Assembly (NCBI GenBank): GCA_030432925.1
Contig: JAUILT010000004.1
Span: forward strand, 1-58,557
Direction of reading: 5' to 3'
DNA length: 58,557 nucleotides
Origin: Bdellovibrionia bacterium
GTDB taxonomy: Bacteria > Bdellovibrionota > Bdellovibrionia > Bdellovibrionales > UBA1609
Positions 44,400 through 52,842 of the stretch are shown here, in pieces. Within the stretch, counting starts at the first letter, position 1. Each line of letters begins with the position of its first letter. Under the pieces are notes generated by a model. That model was given only the letters and a program-made list of their open reading frames with translations. It ran no database searches and had not been told where the DNA came from. Made by a program: the position numbers and the translations under genes.

Positions 44400-44920
44400 G
44401 TTTGGTAACACGACCAGGAGAACTTTCCAGGTGGTACCTTCCGGGGATTCTTTCCGGACTGGTTTTCACGTTCAAAAAAATGGTGAGTAACATCTTTAAC
44501 AAAAAGAAGATGCCCACGCTCAACTATCCCGAAGAGCAGTATGAGTATGGCCCGCGCTTTAAGGGCAATCATGTTCTGACAGTGAAAAAGGATGGATCCC
44601 TTCGTTGTACGGCCTGTATGCTTTGTGCGACCAACTGCCCAGCCCAGTGTATTACGATCACTGCGGCCGAACATGAAGATCCTACCGTTGAGAAGTATCC
44701 CATTTCTTATGAGATCGATGTTCTCCGCTGTGTTTTCTGTGGATTTTGCGAGGAGGCCTGTCCTGTGGATGCCATTCGGATGGGGCCTGAATGGCAGACA
44801 GCCGCCATTTCTGGAAGTGAGTTTCAGTATGATATCCGCCAACTGGCCTATCGTCCCAGCCTTCAAGGCGGGGTTGAAAGTCGGGTGGATGAGCAGGAGC
44901 GCCACTCTTCAGGAATCTAA
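44396..44920 (+). CDS. nuoI: NADH-quinone oxidoreductase subunit I
   Basis: 174 residues, two 4Fe-4S ferredoxin motifs: CTACMLCATNCPAQC and CVFCGFCEEACPVDAI. It passes electrons between NuoG and NuoB. An N-terminal amphipathic or hydrophobic helix (~12-30) contacts the membrane arm. In many bacteria nuoH lies between nuoG and nuoI; here they overlap directly by 4 bp. It ends the operon; nuoA, H and J-N must be encoded elsewhere if the complex is complete. Confidence 0.95.
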   Translation: MSLVTRPGELSRWYLPGILSGLVFTFKKMVSNIFNKKKMPTLNYPEEQYEYGPRFKGNHVLTVKKDGSLRCTACMLCATNCPAQCITITAAEHEDPTVEKYPISYEIDVLRCVFCGFCEEACPVDAIRMGPEWQTAAISGSEFQYDIRQLAYRPSLQGGVESRVDEQERHSSGI

Positions 44921-45155
44921 ATAGTGAGTTGACCATTACCTAGGTACGTCGCGCTCCTTGCGACTTGGCGAGTCATTTTGGTTGGGTGATATTTATAAAC
45001 GGGTCCCTTGAATTGCGGATGCTAATAGCTTCTGATATTTAGGAGCCGGTAAAAGGGCTGGGCTGCATTCTTTAAGTCTTCAGTTCTATTGTTTTTTCTC
45101 CGAAACTCAATGATATTTATGTATATAGGTTTTTCTTCGGGAGCTGAATCAATCA
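44921..45155 (+). other. Intergenic region after the nuo operon
   Basis: 235 bp without a gene. A short hairpin (GTCGC/GCGAC, 44948-44964) has no T-run, so it is not a convincing terminator. The second copy of the dispersed palindromic repeat lies at 45002-45032. No confident promoter for the following STAS gene. Confidence 0.4.
45002..45032 (+). repeat. Dispersed repeat, copy B
   Basis: 31 nt beginning GGTCCCTTGAATTGCGGATG match copy A (16896-16926, opposite strand) with three mismatches. The next bases keep a GCTTC/GGAGC hairpin (one G-U) like the inner hairpin of copy A, but the outer ATCCGCAAT arm is missing, so this copy is partial or diverged. Confidence 0.65.
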
Positions 45156-45659
45156 ATGGCCACGTCAATCAAAGAAACCAGGCAGGACAATATTGTCACA
45201 GTGGAGCTGAACGGCTACATCGGTGAAAACTCACCACTGTTTGAAGTCTCGTTGCATAGGGTGGAAAAGCTAATCATTGATATGTCCAAAGTGAATTATA
45301 TTAACTCTGTGGGCATTAAAAACTGGATTCTTTGGTCTCGTAATATCCCTGAAGGCTGTAAAATGGAACTCTATAAAGTCCCACCATCTGTAGTCACTCA
45401 AATTAACCAGGTGGCTGGCTTTCTTCCTCAGCAGGCGGTGATGTGCTCCATTCAGGTCCCTTATTACTGTGATACTTGCAGTAAGGAGGACACACGGATC
45501 TACGAACTAGGTAAGCAGTACCAATTAGGACAAGGCGAGAAAGAGGGCACTGTTCATCATCCCGAAGGTGTTCAATGTGGTAAAGAAGAATGCACCTATA
45601 CTACAGATGTTTTAGAATCCAAGTTTTTCAAATTTCTCAAGTTTCACAAACCGTCATAA
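45156..45659 (+). CDS. STAS-like domain protein with cysteine-rich C terminus
   Basis: 167 residues. The N-terminal ~100 residues fit a STAS (anti-anti-sigma) fold: VTVELNGYIGEN, LIIDMSKVNYINSVGI with a Ser in the phosphorylation position, then a beta-alpha ending. The C-terminal part has CDTC (Cys-x2-Cys) and later CGKEEC (Cys-x4-Cys), a possible zinc site. No kinase or sigma-factor partner is next to it. Possibly a switch protein in a partner-switching system, but the role is unknown. Confidence 0.7.
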   Translation: MATSIKETRQDNIVTVELNGYIGENSPLFEVSLHRVEKLIIDMSKVNYINSVGIKNWILWSRNIPEGCKMELYKVPPSVVTQINQVAGFLPQQAVMCSIQVPYYCDTCSKEDTRIYELGKQYQLGQGEKEGTVHHPEGVQCGKEECTYTTDVLESKFFKFLKFHKPS

Positions 45660-45878
45660 ACTAAACCGGGTCGGTATAGACAGGTATTATTAGGGTATAA
45701 GTAATTTTTAGATCATGTATTGTTCAGTGTTTGTTATTTTCCCTAAATTACAAGAATACACAGTGAGTGATTATTTATAATGGGAATTTCTGACAATATA
45801 TTAAGCTTTCATACACTCTTCTCTGAACGACTGCTAGCTTGCCTGTGAGTAAGGGGTAATTAAAGGGGAGATAGTTAT
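45660..45878 (+). other. AT-rich intergenic region
   Basis: 219 bp, A/T-rich, with no gene, repeat or convincing terminator that I can support. AAAGGGGAGATAG at 45863-45875 is the ribosome site of the next gene. Confidence 0.4.
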
Positions 45879-46973
45879 ATGTATATGGGGGAGAAAAGTT
45901 TTTTCTCTTGGGTGTTTGGAGTATTATTGTTGTTTTGTGGAGAGGGGCAGGCTTTATCAGCCCACTCCAAACACCTTCTTGGTTTACAAAATGAGTTTCA
46001 AAATGCCACGCCACTTCACACAATTGTCTATATTGATCGGGAAATTTTACGTGAACGAATGCAAGGTCAGGACATCAACCTTCTAGAAGATCAGGACATT
46101 CGTAATCAATACATCGCAGAATTTGTTTGGGAACGAACTGGGGTGCGGCTCGATAAATCAGCCTCTGACATTATCGGCGATTATTATGCGACAGGTACCC
46201 ATGTGGCTGTGCCCACTGAGGTGAAAGAAACCGGAGAGAGTGTATGTGCTGTGCTTGGGGCAGATCCGAACACCACAGCTCGTGAAGAGGCCGAGCGGTT
46301 TTTATACTGGGAGCACATGAAGGGGCATACGCCTGAGTATGAAGGCAAAGAGATTGATAAAATCCTGACGGATAGAGAGTTTCACTTGTTGGCGGATATG
46401 CATGAAACATTTCACTGTATGGATCCCTATTACATTGTGAAACAAAAAACCTATGATTACGAAAATGAACCAACAGTTCACAGAGCTGAGAGCTATGCAG
46501 AGGTAGGGGCTTTACTGTATCTCGCAGGTAAAAAAGGTTTGACTCAGCTCAGTGAAACTCGGGCTCTATATCGTATTGTTGGTTCCTTTATGGTTGGTCG
46601 TTATGGTGAGAAACTTTTGGGGCCTAATTTCTTTTCAGGAATCAATTTTGGAGTTGTTTACAGTTTTTATCCGGCGCTATTTGCCACTCAAGAATTGATT
46701 GATCTGGGAGTGGGACATCTGGGGTTAAATGATATTCAGAGATTAGCACACTCTATTGTGGAGGAGAATGCCTTGGAGAGTGATATGGCTCACGCTATGA
46801 CTCAATACCAGGAGCGACCCGAGAGCCTTCAGTCCATGATCGAGACTTTTAAGCAGGATGACAATGAGGCACTAAGGGCCCGGTTTGAGGCTGTAGAAAA
46901 GTACAGAGACGAATACGTGGAAATTCTCGAGGGAGCTTTTGCGGAGCTGTTCCGACCAGATCGGTATAAATAG
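45879..46973 (+). CDS. Secreted HExxH protein, putative zinc metallopeptidase
   Basis: 364 residues: a signal peptide (~6-25, cleavage near Gly-Gln-Ala) and a mature domain with one HExxH motif, His175-Glu-Thr-Phe-His179. Glu204 or Glu208 in HRAESYAEVGALLYL, 25-29 residues later, could be the third zinc ligand in gluzincin style. I do not recognise a named family. Likely periplasmic or exported; a role in prey or cell-wall protein cleavage would be guesswork. AAAGGGGAG precedes the ATG. It converges on the UDP-glucose dehydrogenase gene 3 bp away. Confidence 0.75.
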   Translation: MYMGEKSFFSWVFGVLLLFCGEGQALSAHSKHLLGLQNEFQNATPLHTIVYIDREILRERMQGQDINLLEDQDIRNQYIAEFVWERTGVRLDKSASDIIGDYYATGTHVAVPTEVKETGESVCAVLGADPNTTAREEAERFLYWEHMKGHTPEYEGKEIDKILTDREFHLLADMHETFHCMDPYYIVKQKTYDYENEPTVHRAESYAEVGALLYLAGKKGLTQLSETRALYRIVGSFMVGRYGEKLLGPNFFSGINFGVVYSFYPALFATQELIDLGVGHLGLNDIQRLAHSIVEENALESDMAHAMTQYQERPESLQSMIETFKQDDNEALRARFEAVEKYRDEYVEILEGAFAELFRPDRYK

Positions 46974-46976
46974 CAC

Positions 46977-48278
46977 CTAAATACGGGCTTGGCGTCCGAT
47001 GCCGTAGTATTCGATGCCTGCTTTTGAGATTTTGGCGGGATCGAAGATATTGCGTCCGTCAAAGATCAAGGGGTGGTTCATCACTTTCTTCAGTTCGTTA
47101 AGATTGGGCGTTTTAAATTCAGTCCATTCGGTGACGATCAATAGGGCATCTGCACCTGTGGCAGCTTCCATGGCAGAGGCGCAGGCTGTGAACTCAACAG
47201 GACAGGAAATGGTGGCGTTATCAGTGGCTACAGGGTCATAAGCTTTGACAGTGGCACCGTTGCTCACAAGGTCTTCAATCATTTTTAATGAAGGTGCCCT
47301 TCGTACATCATCTGTTCTGGGCTTAAAAGCCAGCCCCCAGAGGGCAATGGTTTTTCCTTTCAAAGACCCTAGGTTCTCTTTGAGGCGACTGGTAAGGATC
47401 GTTTTTTGGCGTTCGTTGACGTCATCAGCAGCATTCAGAAGTAAAAGATTGAGGTCTTGCTTTTTACCAATCTGAATGAGCGCTCTCACATCTTTGGGAA
47501 AGCAGCTTCCGCCGTAGCCGATTCCTGGATAGAAAAATGCTGGATTGATTCGGTTGTCCGAAGTAAAGCCCTCACGAACCCGGTCGATGTCGGCACCGAG
47601 TTTATCAGATAAAAGGGCGAGCTCGTTGATAAAACCAATCTTCATAGCCAAAAAAGAATTGGCCGCATACTTGGTCATCTCAGCAGAGGTATTGTCCATG
47701 AAAATAATGGGATTGCCGTTTTTTAAAAAAGGCTGGTATAACTCGGTCATCAGTTTTTTTGCCTCTTCGCTTTGGTGACCAATGACCACGCGGTCGGGTT
47801 TGAGAAAGTCTTCTAGTGCGGCTCCCTGCCGGAGAAACTCAGGGTTGCTAATGACTTCGATACGGACTTTGGAGTGATCACTACAAAAGGATTGAACCTG
47901 CTGAGCAGTACCAATGGGAACAGTGCTTTTGAGAACAATGTATTTGGGCTCAGTGGCGGTTTTGCAGATCTCTTTTAAGACATTAAATGTGAAGGACATG
48001 TCTGCACTGCCATCAGGTAACTCCGGTGTTCCCACAGCTACAAATACCACATCAGCTTTGGTGACAGCCTCTTTCACAGAAGAAAAAAAAGCCATGCGCT
48101 TGAGATTGAGCCTAAATAGATCCTCAAGGCCTGGTTCATAAAAGGGGACCTTGCCATTTTGGAGCAGGGAGATTTTTTCAGGGTCCGAGTCTACGCAGAA
48201 CAGCTGATGCCCGGCGTCAGCAAAGCAGACACTTGCCACTAGACCAACGTAACCTGTACCTATAACTCCGATATTCAT
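46977..48278 (-). CDS. ugd: UDP-glucose 6-dehydrogenase
   Basis: 433 residues; oxidises UDP-glucose to UDP-glucuronate with NAD+, for exopolysaccharide, lipid A or capsule sugars. N-terminal Rossmann MNIGVIGTGYVGLVAS, catalytic Cys in GYGGSCFPKD (~255-264), and the C-terminal UDP-binding domain with LAFKPRTDDVRRAPS. Cytosolic. Divergent from the YbhN-like gene; no other sugar genes are adjacent. Confidence 0.95.
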   Translation of the reverse strand: MNIGVIGTGYVGLVASVCFADAGHQLFCVDSDPEKISLLQNGKVPFYEPGLEDLFRLNLKRMAFFSSVKEAVTKADVVFVAVGTPELPDGSADMSFTFNVLKEICKTATEPKYIVLKSTVPIGTAQQVQSFCSDHSKVRIEVISNPEFLRQGAALEDFLKPDRVVIGHQSEEAKKLMTELYQPFLKNGNPIIFMDNTSAEMTKYAANSFLAMKIGFINELALLSDKLGADIDRVREGFTSDNRINPAFFYPGIGYGGSCFPKDVRALIQIGKKQDLNLLLLNAADDVNERQKTILTSRLKENLGSLKGKTIALWGLAFKPRTDDVRRAPSLKMIEDLVSNGATVKAYDPVATDNATISCPVEFTACASAMEAATGADALLIVTEWTEFKTPNLNELKKVMNHPLIFDGRNIFDPAKISKAGIEYYGIGRQARI

Positions 48279-48405
48279 GATCTTCTCCCTCGCCGGTTGG
48301 TGGGCCTGTTTTTGGGCCCGAGATTGAAACGCTTAAGGACGCTAAGCTATCATGGATAGTAGGAAATCAGCTCATTCGTCAACTCTTCACCGGTGAAAAT
48401 GCATC

Positions 48406-49392
48406 ATGAAGCTGTTAAAAAATGATCAAGTTATAAAGCTGCTGAAATTTGTCGTGGCCTTTAGTTTAATTGGCTGGATGATCCATAAGGGGCTGATTGA
48501 TTTTTCTGTATTGTCCTTGATGGCTAAGCCTCAGTATATAGTTGTGGCACTGCTTCTGGGCTTTTTAAACCTGGCAGTCGCTAACTGGCGATGGACATTG
48601 TTACTTCAAGCCCGGGGTTTTGAGGTGGGCTTGGGGAGAACAATGCCTCTCACGTTGATTGCTGATTTTTTCAATTTTGCAATTCCAGGGGCTATTGGTG
48701 GAGATGTGGTTAAAGCCTATTACATTGCTCAAGATCATCCCTCTCGAAAAATGGAAGCCATCACTTCTGTAGTGGTGGACCGGGTTCTAGGGCTCTATGC
48801 GATGGTGATTTTGGCCCTAGTGGCTATTGTGGTGAACGTGGAGTTTGTAGTTTCTCAACCAGAGCTGGTGTTTGTGACTCTGACATCTGTGGGAGTTTTC
48901 TCTGTAATGACGTTGTTTTTGGCAGCCAGTCTCTCTAAGCGCATTCGGGTATTTTTAAAAATGGATCTGATTTTGGAAAAGCTTCCCGCTGGTCAGGTAG
49001 GGAAACGTTTTTATGAAGCCATTCATTGTTATCGAGCTCATGGTAGTACCTTGTTCTACGCTATGGTTTTGAGTTTTGCAGCTCAACTGGTAGCCATTGG
49101 ATTTATGATTTTTGTTGGTTATGTCATTGGTGAGACAGGTTTATCTTTTGCAACATTTTTGTTTGCTGTTCCTTTGGGCTTTATTATTTCGGCAGTGCCC
49201 ATTGCTCCTGCAGGAATCGGAGTCGGCCAGTACGCCTTTTTGGCATTGTTTCGAATGTTTTCAGGTACTGAAACCAACCTGGGACAGATTTCTATTACAG
49301 CCTTTCAGGTGACGTTATTTTTATGGGGTTTGGTGGGAGGATTCTTCTATCTGAAAAAGAAAAAACCTAATCTTCAGGAAGTAGAAGTATGA
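48406..49392 (+). CDS. YbhN / LPG-synthase-TM-like membrane protein
   Basis: 328 residues with about eight TM segments, matching the flippase-like family (LPG_synthase_TM, UPF0104). Family segments include ANWRWTLLLQARG, FFNFAIPGAIGGDVVKAYY and VVDRVLGLYAM, and a late PIAPAGIGVGQ loop. Members are proposed to flip lipids or polyprenyl-linked sugars; this one lacks a C-terminal aminoacyl-PG synthase domain. The stop overlaps mgtE by 4 bp. Confidence 0.85.
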   Translation: MKLLKNDQVIKLLKFVVAFSLIGWMIHKGLIDFSVLSLMAKPQYIVVALLLGFLNLAVANWRWTLLLQARGFEVGLGRTMPLTLIADFFNFAIPGAIGGDVVKAYYIAQDHPSRKMEAITSVVVDRVLGLYAMVILALVAIVVNVEFVVSQPELVFVTLTSVGVFSVMTLFLAASLSKRIRVFLKMDLILEKLPAGQVGKRFYEAIHCYRAHGSTLFYAMVLSFAAQLVAIGFMIFVGYVIGETGLSFATFLFAVPLGFIISAVPIAPAGIGVGQYAFLALFRMFSGTETNLGQISITAFQVTLFLWGLVGGFFYLKKKKPNLQEVEV

Positions 49393-50735
49393 GTGAAGAC
49401 CGCTCAAAGATGTTGTCAATGACCATTCAAAAGCTTCATGCTCGAGGAGCCCGGTCCAATATTAAAAACATATTAGATAAGACACATGCTGCAGATGTGG
49501 CAGAAATGCTGGATCGACTTCCTCCCGAAGATCGCTATGAGATTTTTCTGATGATTAAAGAGGAGGAAAAAGCAGAGGTTCTTTCTCATTTAGAAGAAGA
49601 AGAACAAACGGAGCTTATTGCTCTTTTAAGTAAAGATGATGTTTTAAAAATTGTTTCTGATATGGATTCTGATGACGCTGCAGATCTTTTGGGGAATATT
49701 CCTGAGGAAGAGGCCGATGAAATTTTGAGCTCCATGGAAACAGAGGAGTCCAAAGAAGTGGCGGGTTTGATGGGATACCCAGAAGACTCCGCTGGTGGAA
49801 TTATGAGCTCCGATTACTTTGCTTTGCCACAGTCGTTGAGCGTGGCCCAGGTGATCAGTCGTATTCAAGAGGAGGGAGACCAAGGGACGGTGCTCTTTTA
49901 TGTTTATGTGGTCAATGACACTAACCAACTGGTAGGTGTCAGCAGTTTAAAGCAGCTATTGCTCTCTAAAAAAGACGACCTCCTTTCAGAAATCATGTTC
50001 ACTGATGTGATTTCTGTTGATGTGACCACCCATCAAGAAGAAGTAGCTAAGACAGTAGAAAAGTATGACTTTTTATCGTTGCCGGTGGTGTCCAATGGCA
50101 ATGAGTTAGTGGGCGTAATCACCGTGGATGATGTGATTGATGTGATTCGTGAAGAGGCCGAAGAAGACCTTCTAGCCATGGGACAGGCTGGTTGGGGCTT
50201 GAATATGTCCACGTGGGAACACTTTCTGGCGAGGATTCCCTGGTTATTATTTGCCTACTTAGGGGGAGGTATCTGTTTTGTGATTGTTTATGTTTTCAAA
50301 TCCTCTGATTCTTCTGATGTTACAAGTCTTTGGCTGGCGGCGGCTTTTGTGCCTTTGCTATTGGCTATGGGAGCGACCACAGGCTCTCAAGCCGCAACTA
50401 TGGCGGTGGGGAATATTCGATCTAGTGGCTTTGATATTTCCAAAGCCATCAAACAGTGGCAAAAAGAGCTGAAGTTGAGCATGGGTTTTGCTCTATTATT
50501 TGCTGTTACCACCTGGCTGCTGGCCTGGGTGTTTCCGTCTGTTGGAGATTTTGGTCTGCTATTTTCTGTAGCTATTGCCATTCAGATTATTGTAGCTATG
50601 ACTATTGGTAGCGGTATTCCTGTATTATTGAGTCGCTTGGGTGTGGATCCTACAGTGGCCTCCGTCCCTTTATTTACTGCTTTCGCCGATGTAACAGCTG
50701 TTGCTGTTTTGTTTGGTTTGATGCATAACTGGTGA
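49389..50735 (+). CDS. mgtE: Magnesium transporter MgtE
   Basis: 448 residues in MgtE order: N-terminal helical superhelix domain (~1-130, acidic, with ADVAEMLDRLPPEDR and DSDDAADLLGNIPEEEADE), two CBS domains (~135-255), a connecting helix, and five TM helices (~285-447) with MGATTGSQAATMA and the late Asp in FADVTAVA. It is a Mg2+-gated channel/transporter of the inner membrane. Overlaps the preceding gene by 4 bp. Confidence 0.94.
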   Translation: MSEDRSKMLSMTIQKLHARGARSNIKNILDKTHAADVAEMLDRLPPEDRYEIFLMIKEEEKAEVLSHLEEEEQTELIALLSKDDVLKIVSDMDSDDAADLLGNIPEEEADEILSSMETEESKEVAGLMGYPEDSAGGIMSSDYFALPQSLSVAQVISRIQEEGDQGTVLFYVYVVNDTNQLVGVSSLKQLLLSKKDDLLSEIMFTDVISVDVTTHQEEVAKTVEKYDFLSLPVVSNGNELVGVITVDDVIDVIREEAEEDLLAMGQAGWGLNMSTWEHFLARIPWLLFAYLGGGICFVIVYVFKSSDSSDVTSLWLAAAFVPLLLAMGATTGSQAATMAVGNIRSSGFDISKAIKQWQKELKLSMGFALLFAVTTWLLAWVFPSVGDFGLLFSVAIAIQIIVAMTIGSGIPVLLSRLGVDPTVASVPLFTAFADVTAVAVLFGLMHNW

Positions 50736-51329
50736 ATGCAAAAAGTTTCTGATCGTTTTATTATTTTAAGGGCTCTTAAACACTCTGAATCTGATTTAAT
50801 TATTCACGCTTTATCTCCAGTAAGAGGGCGACTGAATCTCATTGCCAAGGGAGCTTTAAAGAGCAAAAAACGATTTGGTGGAGGAGTGTTGCAACCAACA
50901 CATTTTGTCGAAGCGTCTTTCAAGCAAAAATCAGATATGCAGGAGGGGCAGCTCCATTTTCTTGAAGAGGCTCAATTATTAAACGGGTTTGAAGCTCTGA
51001 GAGAGGATTATGATCGGCTCTCTTTAGCCTTTTCATTTTTGCAGCTCATTATTAAAGTCACTCAGGAAAATGACCCTGAAAGCCAGCCAATTTTTGACCT
51101 TCTGGGAAACACCTTGAAGGCCTTGGAAACGACTCAAAAGCCGGAACTGTTAAAACTACTGTTTGAAGGGAAGATGTTGTTAATTCAGGGGGTGATTCCC
51201 AGTGACCTTCCACACAATGATCTGTTTTGTCTCTCGGTTAGAGATCATGAGCAAAGTTGCATGCATGAGTCTGACGTGTCTCAACTACGGGGGCATATTC
51301 AGTATGCCCTGAAGTCTTACTTGGCTTGA
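50736..51329 (+). CDS. recO: DNA repair protein RecO
   Basis: 197 residues with the RecO N-terminal OB-fold (RFIILRALKHSESDLIIHAL, GRLNLIAKGALKSKKRFGG) and helical C-terminal domain. Loads RecA on SSB-coated DNA with RecR. At the short end of the family (usually 220-250) and lacks the Cys4 zinc motif of some homologues. The ATG directly follows the mgtE stop. Followed by a strong intrinsic-type hairpin. Confidence 0.9.
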   Translation: MQKVSDRFIILRALKHSESDLIIHALSPVRGRLNLIAKGALKSKKRFGGGVLQPTHFVEASFKQKSDMQEGQLHFLEEAQLLNGFEALREDYDRLSLAFSFLQLIIKVTQENDPESQPIFDLLGNTLKALETTQKPELLKLLFEGKMLLIQGVIPSDLPHNDLFCLSVRDHEQSCMHESDVSQLRGHIQYALKSYLA

Positions 51330-51375
51330 ACTTCAAATCTGCCATGAGCTGTGGCACCGGACGGTGTCAATCCCA

Positions 51376-51402
51376 CAAAATCCCACATCGTGTGGGGTTT
51401 TG
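51376..51402 (+). terminator. Intrinsic-type terminator after recO
   Basis: An 11-bp stem AAAATCCCACA / TGTGGGGTTTT around TCG with one G-U pair, ending in TTTTG, then T-rich DNA. It would end the YbhN-mgtE-recO transcript. Confidence 0.75.
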
Positions 51403-51471
51403 TAATTGATTTTTTAGAGTGCCTTGTTGATGCTGATCGAAACAAGTAGAATCAAAGGATTGGATCAGCCA

Positions 51472-51816
51472 ATGATTATTGAAAACCTACATGACGTGTT
51501 CGAAAATAGAAAGCGAAGGAGACCGGGATACTCCTTGAGAGCATTTGCCAAGTCTTTGGAGCTAGATGCTTCTTGTTTATCGGCTCTTTTGAAGTCCAAA
51601 CGAAAACTTACTTTTAAAATGGCTCAGAAAATTGTTGAGAACGTCAAAGAGTTCTCTCCGGAACAGCGCTATCAGCTCTTAGAAGGGCATGCTGAGTCGG
51701 CGAATGAAAACTCAAACTCACGAATGCTTCTCAATGACAAATTCTCGCTGATCAGCGATTGGTGGAATTTTGCAATATTGGCCATTGGACGAAATGCCAG
51801 CCGTTGGCTGTCATAG
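51472..51816 (+). pseudogene. Truncated TIGR02147-family regulator
   Basis: About 114 residues from ATG 51472 (an in-frame upstream start at 51424 also exists). It resembles the N-terminal half of the TIGR02147 family common in Bdellovibrio and Fibrobacter: DVFENRKRRRPGYSLRAFAK, then an HTH-like LDASCLSALLKSKRKLTFKM, then SDWWNFAIL. The family runs to ~270 residues; here the likeness stops after about residue 105 and a stop follows. The IS91-type element lies just downstream, so the gene was probably cut by insertion. The C-terminal half was not found beyond the element. Confidence 0.7.
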
Positions 51817-51952
51817 AGCCCACAGCGGTGTTTCGGGGCGAGAAGTACTGATGAGGTAGGTCAACGTCTGGGCAAGAAGTGCCTATCCATCACCGAGAGT
51901 CAAAGGTTTATCCTTTTAGGTAAGTTCAACGCCTAACAAGGAGGAATAAACT

Positions 51953-52842
51953 ATGGCTACCGAACTCAAAAAACGCATGATCGAAGAGATGGAGCTCAGA
52001 AACTTAAGTGATCTGACGAAGTCTGGCTATTTAAAGTCAATGAAGGCTTTTGCGAACTATTTTAAGAAGTTCCCTGACAAGCTCGGAGTAGCTGATATAA
52101 AGACTTATCAGCGCTACCTGATCCAGACAAAAAGGATGTCGCCGAACTCAGTCAACCGGCACCTCTCAGCGATTCGATTTTTTTATAAAAACGTCATGAA
52201 TCGCCCGGAATACGTCGACCAAGTTCCACGGGTTAAGGCGAGAAAGAGCCTTCCAAATGTTTTAACTGAGGCTGAAGTGGGAAAAATGATTCAGTCGGTG
52301 GATAACCTTTTGTGGAAGGCTATATTAATGCTGAGCTATTCAGCGGGTTTAAGGCAAAGCGAGGTTCGTGGCCTTAAAGTTACTGATGTGGACAGTAAAA
52401 AGATGACACTTCATATTCGAGGGAAAATGGGCATTGAGCGTAAAGCCTTGTTAACCCCTATGGCGTTAGAGTGTCTTCGCGACTACTGGAAAAGCTACCG
52501 GCTTCGTCATCCAAAAAAGTCAGACTACTTGTTCATGCCATTAAAAAATAGCTACAACGGCAAGTTCAACAAGCAGCTGTCGCATACGGCCATCGGTTAT
52601 ATGGTCAGCAAAGCCGCTGAGCTTGCCGGTGTTAAAAAAAAGTTTACCCCCATTTGCTTCGCCATTCATTTGCCACTCACCTCTTAGAAAGAGGCGTTAA
52701 CCTCCGTCATATCCAGACTCTTTTAGGTCACCGAGATATAAGGTCGACAACAGTCTACACCCACGTCGCTGATCTTAACGGCATCTGTGCCCCTTGTCCA
52801 ATGGACGAGTATTTAAAGGGGGCCAAGAAAAATGGAAAATAA
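51953..52842 (+). CDS. Tyrosine recombinase, joined by a probable -1 frameshift
   Basis: The zero frame (51953-52687) encodes the N-terminal SAM-like domain ([20 protein letters not shown]-type helices) and the start of the catalytic domain, with Arg in [11 protein letters not shown]. It then ends out of frame. The -1 frame continues with the HxxR box [15 protein letters not shown], the GHRDIRS His and the nucleophile Tyr in TVYTHV, to a stop at 52842. Slippage on A_AAA_AAG (52636-52642) gives [14 protein letters not shown] and a ~296-residue protein, the normal XerC/D size. Without it all of HxxR, His and Tyr are lost. A disabling single-base deletion or a homopolymer sequencing error is the alternative. 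AAGGAGGAATAAACT precedes the ATG. Confidence 0.85.
52636..52642 (+). promoter_or_regulatory. Slippery heptamer A_AAA_AAG
   Basis: Within an A8 run (52634-52641) the zero-frame codons are GTT AAA AAA AAG, forming the classic -1 slip site used by IS3 and related elements. A 6-bp hairpin CCTCTT-AGA-AAGAGG lies ~40 nt downstream, further than usual for a stimulator, and the upstream Shine-Dalgarno-like match is weak. Confidence 0.5.

Noticed and set aside
44369-44905. 178-codon antisense frame opposite nuoI
   Set aside because: Shadow frame over two ferredoxin motifs on the plus strand.
44948-44974. Hairpin after nuoI considered as an intrinsic terminator
   Set aside because: Five-bp stem and no T-run.
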